From positions 248,001-312,000 of the forward strand of contig JAUTDP010000015.1 in the NCBI GenBank assembly GCA_033439795.1: a stretch of 64,000 nucleotides of DNA, in the 5' to 3' direction. This stretch comes from Sordaria brevicollis. Lineage: Eukaryota; Ascomycota; Sordariomycetes; Sordariales; Sordariaceae. This document shows, piece after piece, positions 15,278 to 24,695 of the stretch. The first letter of the stretch is position 1, and each line of letters starts with the position of its first letter. Under the pieces are notes generated by a model. The model made no database searches. It saw only the letters and a list, made by a program, of their open reading frames with translations, and was not told the DNA's origin. The position numbers and the translations under genes were made by a program.

Positions 15278-16595
15278 TTAGGTGGGTTTTTGCTGAGGTG
15301 GATGTATTACGACAAAGAAGAAGGGGGTGGATTGGAGTAAGGGGAGTTTGGTGTAGGGGTGGGGGGTTTTTTGGGGGGGTTGTGAGTTTTTTATTCTTCT
15401 TTTCTTCGGGTTGAAAACATAAGGCGTTGTTTGAGAAAGGCATCCATTGCCTTGGATCTAATGGAATGATGGCTGGTATGGCTACCTGTGGCTGTGTGCG
15501 TGAGGTGCTAATGGAAGCTGATACAGTGTGGTGCACCTTTTGTGTGCGTTATGTTGGGTTGCGGGTTTATTTGGTGGAGGAGGTGTCTCCCGAAGAGGAA
15601 AGAAGGAAAGAAGGAGGGGAAACGGCCGGAGCTGGAAGTTGAGAGGTGGGCTTGAAGTGTTGCGAGTGAGAGACATGGGGGTTGCGATGGTGGTTGTTCC
15701 CGCTCTCATCAATGACAGGAGACGTCTTTTGTCCAGACAAACCCGGTTCAGCGACGATACGCGTCCGGATGGAGGAGCAATACCGTCATCTGTGACGGAC
15801 AGCCATGGAAAACCGGCCCGAGTCCGTCAATAAACCCCGGTTTTCCGCTGGCCGAACCCGGTGATGTTGATCGTTCTCGCCTAGTAAGCTGTCCCAAGGA
15901 GCATATACTCTTCAGAAAGAAATCTCACGTCATTTGTTGATCCAGCTTCTGTGGTCTTTCGTTATCCACCCACTCACTATCTTTGTCGTCCCCCAACCTC
16001 CGAGTCTTTCAACATTTGTGTTACCCCCCTTCACGTCAAACCGGGCGAGTGCATCCAACCAGTCAGACTCATACCAGAACGGGATCTTAGTCGTAGCGAT
16101 GAAATGGTTGGCTGTTTCGTTTCATTTCATCCTGTGGGGGGCCCGAAGACGAGTTGAGCTGAATGCAAACATGCACCTCTGTGGCCAACCGCCTACGTGG
16201 AAATTTCTTGAGACATATAAGCACGATTGAGTACTAATGGTTGGAGCATCGTCCACGTCGTCTCGAATTGGGCATGCACGCGTTGTCTGAGATGCAATGC
16301 ACTTGGCAACATATTGTGTCCGGTCTTTCATGCTCTCAGTTAAGCCAGATGCATTTTCGTTCAACACATTGATACATACTTATCTGGATTACCACTCTCG
16401 TCTTATGTGTTCCTATATATATCGAAGTGTTTTCCCTCCCTTCCCATCGTTCTCTTTCTTCATCTTCCTCAGTCAAACAAGTTCACCACCCTTTCCTCCT
16501 CTATCCCATTACCAACCAAACTTACATCAACTCCGTCCACTCCGACGACCAGATATCCAATCCCCAAGTACCCCAAAGAACCATCATCTTCCAAA
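15278..16595. other. Intergenic region
   Basis: No supportable gene. G-rich and T-rich low-complexity stretches lie near 15290-15410. The pyrimidine-rich DNA at 16430-16590 is the likely 5' leader of the small gene at 16596. Confidence 0.45.
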
Positions 16596-16936
16596 ATGCC
16601 CAAACACTCCATGACCAAATCCGATTCTTCACGAATCCAGTCATCACAAGTAAGTCCCTCCCCTTCCCTCTTTACCCTCTTCCCCTCTTCCCCCTTGCCC
16701 CCCCGGCCTTCCTTCCCCACACCTCAACACTGACCTGTATCTAACTCACAAAACAACAGGCCAAACGCGGCGGTAACATGTCCTCAGGCGGCTTCGCAGC
16801 TCGTGCCCAGAGCGCAGGAGATAAATGGGCTGGAACAAACAAGGGATCTTCGGGTTATACCAGCTATACCGCAAGCTCGAGTCGTGGCAGCGGGGGTGGT
16901 GGTAGTGGGGGGTATGGGTCTTGTTGTGTTATGTAG
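16596..16936 (+). CDS. Small SMP-like stress protein with C-terminal CaaX box
   Basis: Two exons (16596-16649 and 16760-16936) flank a 110-nt GTAAGT...CAG intron with a CTAAC branch site, giving 76 residues. The protein contains DSSRIQSSQA, then MSSGGFAARAQSAGD. This resembles the short repeat of the seed-maturation (SMP) family and the small conserved fungal proteins related to it, which are often stress- or dormancy-associated; that assignment is from memory of the family pattern. A Gly/Ser/Tyr-rich tail follows, and the last four residues are CCVM. That is a good CaaX prenylation signal (X = Met favours farnesylation), so the protein may be membrane-attached. The neighbouring downstream feature is a 5S rRNA gene. 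Confidence 0.72.
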
Positions 16937-17180
16937 CGTAGGTTGGGGCAGGTGGCAGCCAGCCTCTTGGGGGAAGAAAGGGGGATCATTGGATATTTTC
17001 TGGGAATGGTATGGACCGGTGGTGAGCTGTTAGCTAGGTCGATAGCTTGCGTGATGGCGGTGCGGATAGGGCTTGTGTGATAGTCTATGTTGACTACACT
17101 TCAGTTTCACGTAAAGGCATCCTCACTTCCTTCTATACCTTGGGACATTCTCTAACTGAAGAGGGTACCATGCATGCTGC

Positions 17181-17187
17181 TTATAAG
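17181..17187 (+). promoter_or_regulatory. TATA element of the 5S rRNA gene
   Basis: TTATAAG lies about 24-30 bases before the first base of the 5S gene. Neurospora 5S genes are known to need an upstream TATA-like box at about this distance in addition to internal elements. Confidence 0.6.
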
Positions 17188-17210
17188 TTGTTCCTAGTGA
17201 AGAAATAAGC

Positions 17211-17329
17211 ACATACGACCATACCCACTGGAAAACTCGGGATCCCGTCCGCTCTCCCATAGATAAGCCAGTGAGGGCCAGACTAGTAGTTGGGTCGGTG
17301 ACGACCAGCGAATCCATGGTGTTGTATGT
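17211..17329 (+). rRNA. 5S ribosomal RNA (variant Neurospora type)
   Basis: The 119-nt segment starts ACATACGAC and ends GTTGTATGT, which pair as helix I over nine positions including one G-U. It contains the conserved blocks CCCGTCCGCT, AGTAGTTGGGT, GGTGAC and CAGCGAATCC expected of fungal 5S RNA and of the internal polymerase III promoter. The arm CCACTGG/CCAGTG and the hairpin GGTCGGTGACGACC stay paired although their bases differ from the common alpha-type Neurospora 5S RNA as I recall it, so it looks like a functional minor variant rather than a decayed copy. A run of T follows at once. Single dispersed 5S genes are typical of Neurospora. The product joins the large ribosomal subunit. 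Confidence 0.9.
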
Positions 17330-17330
17330 A

Positions 17331-17337
17331 TTTTTTT
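17331..17337 (+). terminator. RNA polymerase III T-run terminator of the 5S gene
   Basis: Seven consecutive T residues start two bases after the end of the 5S RNA, as expected for polymerase III termination. Confidence 0.75.
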
Positions 17338-17603
17338 CTTGCTCCACTTTCTTTTTGTCGCCGTATGCTTCTTTTCTCTCCTGGTTTTTTCTTTCTTTCT
17401 GTAGCTTAGTTCTTGTCTATGGTCGAGTTTCAACCTTGCACCATGCAAGAATATTACCTCCCGCATTGCCGTACTCAATTCACATTCCATCGGCACCATC
17501 GTTGTCATCAAACTCTGTCTCTATTCATCAACCAGCCTCTACTTAGCTAGCTCTGGGTATATAATCGCTCTCTCCCCCACTTCCCTCCTCCTCGACGGAC
17601 AAT

Positions 17604-18738
17604 TTACTCATCCTTAACATGCAAAACAGCCTTGCCAAAGTTCTCGCCCTTGAAGATACCGACCAGACCCTTGGCCGCGTTATCGATACCCTCGGTGACG
17701 TGGATCTTGAACTTGACAGAACCGTCGGCGATCCACTGGCTGAGCTGCTCCTGGTGCTCCTTGTAGTGCTTGGGGCCAAAGTCCTTGTCCGAGACGATGA
17801 AGCCGCGGAAGTCGATGCGCTTGGACACGATGTGGAACAGGTTGGTGACGCCGTAGCGCTCCTCGGGCTTGGCGTTGTATTGGGAGATCTGTTCGTTGTC
17901 ACTGTTAGCATTTGGCCATGGACTGGGGAATGGAGGGAAGAGAGGGGAGAGGACTAACCATGCCACAAGCCACAATCCTGCCCCACTGGTTCAGACACTC
18001 CAGCGCAGCCTGGAGGTGCTCACCGCCCACATTCTCATAGTAGATATCGATACCCTGGGGAGCCAGCCTCTTGAGCGCATCCAGCGGCTTCTCCTTCTTG
18101 TAGTTGAAGCCGCCATCGAAACCCAACTCGTTCAAGATGAAATCAAGCTTCTCATCGGAACCGACCGAACCGATAACCTTGAGCCCTTCACGCTTGGCAA
18201 TCTGACCGACAACCTGTCCCACAGCGCCAGCAGCCGAAGAAATGAAAATGGTCTCCCCCTTCTTGGGCCGGCCAATCTCATGATACGAAGACCAAGCGGT
18301 CAAACCGGGCATGCCCAACGGGCCGAGGAAAAGTCCCAAGTCCTTGAGGTTGTGCGGGTTGGAAATCTTGTTCTGCACCGTCTGGCCGACCTGCTCCTTG
18401 TTGAGGACGGCATACTCGGCGATGGGCAGGTGGGCGATGACGAGGTCGCCCTCCTTATAGTCGGCGTGGTCGGACTTGAGGACCTTGGCGACGGTGGCGT
18501 TGGTGACGGGCTCGTTGAGGAGGTAGGGAGGGGTGTAGGACTTTGTGTTGGCCTCGCGCATGCGGCCGCGCTGGTAAGGGTCGAAGGAGGCGTAGAGGAT
18601 GGAAAGCACCAGGCCGCCGGAGGGGGCCGGGGCCGAGGGGTCGAAGCCCTTGTCTTCGATCACGAGGTGTTCGCCGGGGACGGGGTAGTCGGTGGGGATC
18701 TTTTTGAAGATGAGGGTTTTGTTGGTGGTGGAGGACAT
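17604..18738 (-). CDS. MDR-family NADP-dependent oxidoreductase (LTB4DH/alkenal reductase type)
   Basis: Two exons (18738-17959 and 17888-17604, minus strand) around a 70-nt GTTAGT...CAG intron give 354 residues. The N-terminal half carries the family motif DPYQRGRM (residues 53-60). The central cofactor-binding segment is AAGAVGQVVGQ (about 169-179), followed by GSVGSDEKL and DIYYENVGG. The zinc ligands of classical alcohol dehydrogenases are absent. This is the pattern of the leukotriene B4 dehydrogenase / prostaglandin reductase / curcumin reductase group, cytosolic enzymes that reduce the C=C bond of alpha,beta-unsaturated carbonyls with NADPH. A detoxification role is inferred. The promoter would lie in the 1.7 kb region to its right, which holds a GATA-motif cluster. 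Confidence 0.9.
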
Positions 18739-20406
18739 TTTGGGTGGTAGTTATTTGGTTATGCGTTTGAGTGTATGGTGTTGATTGGGTATCAAGTTGT
18801 CAGTGAAGAGAAGCAAGAAGTCAAGACGAACTCAACAAGAGAGCGGACGTTGTTGACATTTATATCAGTGCCCATTGAGGTTCTCCCCCTCTTGAGGGAA
18901 GTGACAGCGTCAGCAGTGGGGACATTAAAACTGGGGGTCGATTATAAAGCACCCCCATTCTTTTGGATGGAAGCGGATTGGAATCATGAAGAAATGGTGA
19001 CGTGGGGCAAGTCGATTCGGAGACTTTCACTGTTTCGAGCATCTCGGCGGCGACGCCTATCGTGTCTAGGTAGCGGAAGTTGTCCGCCCCTTCCTCCACT
19101 TGTGTGTGGCCGTGAGAACCTTGCTGGATCTTCTCCCCTTTCCCTGGAAGATGGCGAAACAAAGAAGATCCGATCATGAATTCAATGATGCACAAGACAC
19201 CACCAAAACGGAAATTGTTTCGTCCTGCGTTTGTGTACAATTAGCTGTGTTGCTATGGTGATGTTGCTCAGCAATTGCGCGATTGCTGGCTTGATAAGCT
19301 GCAATTGTCATCGCCTATATTTCCAAGCATTGCCTGTATTTCCAATCATCACCACGAGTCTCCTCAATTGTTGTCAAACCTCTCTGAGCTGGCGTGTTCA
19401 ATTCCCCTCGGCGGTGCTCGGTGGTGGTGTGGTGCAATTGTGTTTTCGTATTTCTGGTGCTTCCCCGCTGGTACCTCTTGTCCCTTTTTAACCAATCAAA
19501 ACACCCGGAGTCAGATCCGCAATATCTCATTGCCCAAAAATCCCAAGTACCGAGGCATCTCCGGGGTGTCATTTTTAAGCTTTTTCTCTTCACCGTTTCC
19601 AATTCCACGAACACGGAACCCCTCGTTTTTGACGGGTTTCCACTTCCCGCGATCTCAATCTGTTCTGATTTCTAAGCACAAACCTCAGACTATCGATGCC
19701 GATGGAGTTTATGCAAGATCCTAAAACTCCGGTGGTATGCAACACCTGCCAGACAATTCCGCTGTTGCATTTTGGATTATTGATCTAGACCGGTGAGGAG
19801 GAAATACCGCGAAGGGCGTGAAATTGACAATTGTGACAGAAAATGGCGGAGGAAGGAATTCGGAGAGCTTGGGCGGAAATTTCGAAAAGGCTTTGTTTAC
19901 ACTACGTCATGGATTTGTGGCCGGCAGGCAGCGATAAGCGGTGCGATAACCGGCAGTTGAAAGTTCGTTTTACGGCAGGCATCGATAAGCAGCAGCAGAG
20001 ACCGATAGCGATAAGCGTTTCTTATCTGTCACCTGGGTGCACGTCGCGACCTCACAACTGCCATGATGCATTTCCTCCCCAAAACAAAAGCGACAAAGTC
20101 CCTTTATAACTTGACAACACCTTTAAGCCTCGATTGAACCCATACCATATTATGTGATATCATTCCCTCTATACTGGGGTGGCATAGAGATTATTATCTA
20201 TCTCATGGTGAAGTTTATTACATCCAACCCTCTTCTATATTCTCTACCTCCTTTTCTACCAGTTCCCATTCTCTCTTCAACACCACAACCAAATCCCAAA
20301 ACACCAAAACAAGACACTTCCGCCATTTTCCCCTATCCAATCTCTTTCCCTTCCTTTCTGTTTTCCTTTTTTTTTTCCCCAAAACCCCCCCCTTCCATCC
20401 TCTCAC
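18739..20406. other. Intergenic region upstream of the oxidoreductase gene
   Basis: No gene recognised. It contains the 5' leader of the oxidoreductase gene, a GATA-motif cluster at 19933-20026, and the 3' flank of the MFS transporter gene. Confidence 0.5.
19933..20026. promoter_or_regulatory. Cluster of six GATA motifs
   Basis: GATA occurs at 19933, 19945, 19984, 20004 and 20010, plus its complement TTATC at 20022-20026; four of the six read CGATAAG or GATAAS-like. Fungal GATA factors such as NIT2/AreA (nitrogen) bind paired GATA motifs. The site is about 1.2 kb upstream of the oxidoreductase ATG and about 0.4 kb beyond the MFS stop codon. Binding is inferred from spacing only. Confidence 0.4.
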
Positions 20407-22441
20407 TCAATGAGCAAACCTAAAATCCAACCTCCTACTCCCCTGCACCTTTGTAGTCTTGATATACTCCACCTTCTCCTCCTCGCTCATCGCCCCCCAA
20501 ACCTTTTCCTTCTGTTTGTTTCTAATCACATAATACGCCTTGGTAAACAAAAACACGCCAATGGCAATAAAATTGATCACCACCAGCTTCGTGTTTCCAT
20601 CCTTATAATACGGCTTATCATAATCCAGATAGATGAAATTCGCGATAACGTTACCCGTCTGCACCGACATGTTGTACAGCGCCGCGCTGACGGTGCGGGC
20701 GCCGACGTTGTTGGCGTTTTTGGACGTCCATGCGACGAGAATGGCGTGGCAGTAGGGGTATGACAGAAGGACGGACATGAGGATGTAGGTTCCCCAGGCG
20801 TTGTCGATTAGTCCTGGCCAGAATTTGAGAGCCAAAATGCAGGGGAGGGTCCAGAGGGATTGGAGCATGGCGACGAAGGTGCGTTCTTGGAGCAGGTCGG
20901 AGAGGCGGGTGAGGAGGAGGAGGGTTAGGATGTGGACGACGGACTGTTTTCGTCGTTAGCATTTGGCCCAGGGAAAAAAGGGGAGAGGGAAAGGCACTTA
21001 CAGAAGGAATAACCAACAGCGTGGTATTAAACGGACTAAACCCGAGCTTCCTCAGCGTCAAAGTCAGATAATAACTCGGCGGCGTATGCGGGATGTACGC
21101 CACCAGACCGATGGCGTACAGCGGCCAGAGATCATAATCCTTGAGCGTCTCCCACAGCCTCCTGGGCGTGATGGCCTCGCGGTTGTGCATGTCGCCCTTT
21201 GACGGGTCGTCTCTGAGCACCCGGTTGACGACAATGGTTACTTCGCGATCGGTAAACCACCCGTTGGGGCGGAACCACGTCTTGGTCTGCACGGCGGAGG
21301 CGGGCATCATGAAGAAGGAGGCTAGGCCGATGCAGAGCGTGATGAGACCCTCGACGAGGAACATCCATTGCCAGCCGGCCCAGCCGTTGATGCCGCGCAT
21401 TCGCAAAAGGCCGAAGGCCATGAGGGATGTGATGATGGAGGTTGAGGAGAGGGTGGTCCAGAAGTAGGACAGCCGGATGGGAAGTTCGCGAGAGGTGTAG
21501 AAGTAGGAAAGCCAGAGGACGATGTCGGGGATGAAGCCGCCCTGTTTGCTGTCAGTCCTCTTTTTCTTTTGTTTCCCCCTCTCAGAGTACGGAAAGACAT
21601 ACCTCAATAAGACCCAACAAACATCTCGTAGCAAAGAAGCTACCCCGTCCCGTCAACGAACACTGCGAAATAGCCACGACCGACCACAGAACAATCTGAA
21701 TCGGAATCCATCGATCCGGGCCGAGTTTCTTTGACAGCAACTGAGACGGCAGCTCAGCGGACAGGAAGGAAACGAGGAAGATGACGTTGCCGTAGTTATA
21801 ATCTGTTTTGTGTCACAGTCAAGTCAGCCTTCAATCTCATCACTTTTTCACCCCTTCTTTCCCTCCCTTCCCTCCTCTTTCCCTCCCTTCCCTTCCCCCT
21901 TGTTTTTTTCTTCTTCTTTTTGTTTCTCCCCAGAGTAAAGGAAGCACCTACCGTTCGTATTCAACCCCAAATCATCCAACATATTATCCGCCAACGCCTG
22001 GCTCAGGTTCCCCCTATCAACCTGCAACGCAAAAAACATGACGATCGCCCAAGCGCAAGCCCTAAAATCAATTTTTCGGACTACCGCCTTCTCCTCCTCC
22101 TCGGTCCATGTCGCCGTGGGGTCAAACGCGTCTTTGCATTCGTAGTCGGCTTTTTCGTACACTTGCCGCCAGTGGGTCGCGACGACGGGGTCGAGAAAGG
22201 GGTTGAGCGTGAGGGGGGAGTAGGAGAGGGAGGTTGAGATGTCGGAGGCGGAGGAGGAGGCGGAGGAGGAGGTGGGGAGGTTTTTGGTGTCTTGGGTTGG
22301 GGGGACGGTGCCGTAGGGGGAGATGATGGTTTTTTTCTCGTCGACGGGGGTGGGGAGGGCGGTTGTGGAGGTTGAGCCGGAGCCGGTGCCGGTGCCGGTG
22401 CCCGGGTTGGTGGTGCCCGGGTTGGGGGGTGGTGAGGACAT
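20407..22441 (-). CDS. MFS transporter, anion:cation symporter (allantoate permease-like) family
   Basis: Four exons on the minus strand (22441-21952, 21802-21603, 21541-21002, 20943-20407) give 588 residues; introns of 149, 61 and 58 nt all keep frame. A long Gly/Ser/Thr-rich cytosolic N terminus precedes [29 protein letters not shown] and the [20 protein letters not shown] segment. These are typical of the fungal Dal5/allantoate permease-type (ACS) transporters, as is [15 protein letters not shown] at the start of exon 3. About twelve hydrophobic segments follow in the usual 6+6 layout with a central charged loop. Members carry organic anions such as allantoate, nicotinate, pantothenate or dipeptides through the plasma membrane; the substrate here cannot be told from sequence. 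An 18-bp tandem repeat lies about 220 bp upstream of the start. Confidence 0.92.
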
Positions 22442-24695
22442 GTTGTCTGTCTGTCTGTCGGTCGAGGGTGAGGTTGTCGTTGAGGGATAGGTGAGGTGTG
22501 ATGAGATGAAAGGATATCGAATCTCCTATCTTTGTCCCAAGGGAATGGATCAAGTCCGGAACCTGGCGGATGAGACTGCGGATATCTGAACCCGAGATGG
22601 GACGGTGAAAGGTATCGACAGGCTTGACCACGGGACTGGAATGATGAGGCTCAAATGTCGGCTGTCGAAGTTGTCAAAGCTGTCGAAGTTGTCAAAGCTG
22701 TCGAAGTTGTCGAAGTTGTCCGAGATGTCGAAATGTCGAAAATGTATGTCAATGCCTGGCTCATGCAGTCATCACCCGACAAGACCTGCAAACTCCGAAA
22801 CACTGGACAACGGGACAAGATGAGATGAAGCTGGTCGACAAGGTACTTGGGAACATTCCATCTGTGGGAATTTGGGGAGACGGGTTATATACAGTAAGTT
22901 GATGTTGCTTTCCATCCCGTCCCAACAGCCATTGAGATGCCCTTCAGCAAAGGATGAAATATCCTACCTTGATTGCGTGCTGGCCGGTTGGTAAGTTGGT
23001 AAGTTGGCGGCGGTTGGGTTCCCAATGTCGCAAAGCTCACTTGGGAATGATAGGATGGACACTAGGTTGACTTGGGACTTGGGAGCAGCAGCTCTACCGA
23101 GACAACAAGGGGATGATGAGATAGGCACTAGCTTTCCTTTGGAAGACCATCCCACATGGACAACAAGCAAGCAAATGGACGTGTTCTCGCCCATCCCCCG
23201 GCCGCACATTCGCCACATCCCCCATTGCCTATCTATGGTTGATGTTACTTGATAGTGTCTTGTTCAGCACATGGGACTCATGGGAGGAGAGAAGCGTGGG
23301 GGAGCGGGAGAGTGGGCATGGCCATGGGCAAGAGTGTAACAACCGAACCGAACCAAACCCGGGGAGCTACTACCGGTAAGACGAAGCGTTGGCATCATCT
23401 TGGATGGTATTGGTCAATGGCATGCTGTTGCAGGTCTTGCAGAGTTGCGTGCTCTGGCCGTTAAACCGTTTGGGTTGGGAGGTTGATAGGGGTCCAGTGT
23501 GAGTGTGAGGGCTAGGGTAAGTGAGCCGTGCCTTAGAGGGTGAAGAAGTACCTATGTCGTGATCCAGCTCGGTATTAGACGATTTGTCGACTTCGGGCCA
23601 ACTTGACTATAGCAGAAAGAGACCCCGGGTGATTGTCATGGGCGTTTCTTTAGGACTTGGGTACTGACTGACTGACGGCGTGGGAGGGTGATGGTCTAGA
23701 CTTCATTCTTGCTGTTGGTTGCTTTCAATGGTTTCAATGGTTTGATGCAGCATCTCTCAGCTGCTCAGGTAAACGAAGGGTTTTGGATACGGGGGAGTAT
23801 TGTTTATGATGGTGTTGAGCAAAAAGATGCCACCATCGTCATGAGGCGAAAAAAAGCCAATTTCCAACAAGCTCCTCGACGCATCTCTTGCCATCTCTTG
23901 GATAGTTCTTGACATTTCTTGCCCATCTCTCTCATCTCTTGACATTTCTTGTCCAACGCTCCTTCCGTTCATGAAATCTTGTCCAACGCCCCTTCCCGCA
24001 ACTCAAAGGCGAAGTGCTCGCTCCTTCCCGCCCGTCTTACTCAGTCTTGGAGATTCTTGGCAAGCATCTCAGTACCAAACTCGGAAACCACGACCGTGAA
24101 ACGCCATTCGTGCTATATGTGAGAACTGGCCTCCCGTCAACGTGGTAGGTGATGGTGCAATGGGCACTTTTGTTGGTTTTTATGTATGTCGAGTTGCGTG
24201 GGAGTGTCGCGGTTCGCCAGTGATTTACCGTCGTGGACAGTCTTGGTGGGTGGGTGTTCGTCAACCCCCCGGTGTATGGCACCATCACGACCCCGCTCGG
24301 CTACACAGTAGGTTGGTGTCAGCCACAGCTACCACCATGAGATGGCGACATGGTGAGAACTCCTACTTCGGTTATCTACTTTGGGAAAAATCATGTTGCA
24401 AAGGAAAAGTTGTTGGTTTTTTATAAAAAGAAGTCTTGATGCATGCATGCGCAAATGTTTGGCTGAGCAATGAATGAATGACCTTTCCGACAGCGGTCCG
24501 ACCGACTTTTATCTTGACTTGGGGAAAGGCATACATACTGTTAATGGTAGGTGATCAATAAAAGCCAACATGATTTCCTTATTGATAGCCAAAATGTCTC
24601 TCGAGTAAAAATACGAATCCATATCCAAAACTCCTTTCAACCCAATTCTTCATCACAGCTCACAGGGTCTTGATCTCAACTCTTCCTAGTCAGTC
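22442..24695. other. Intergenic region upstream of the MFS gene
   Basis: No supportable gene in 2.25 kb. It contains the 18-bp tandem repeat at 22661-22738 and loosely repeated CATCTCTTG/ACATTTCTTG strings at about 23880-23985. Confidence 0.5.
22661..22738. repeat. 18-bp tandem repeat (GTCGAAGTT family)
   Basis: Units built from GCTGTCGAAGTTGTCAAA and shorter GTCGAAGTT copies are repeated about four to six times. The array sits about 220-300 bp upstream of the MFS transporter start codon. Confidence 0.8.

Noticed and set aside
17869..18750. 293-codon plus-strand open frame
   Set aside because: Complement of the clear oxidoreductase gene, whose exon motifs and intron are unambiguous.
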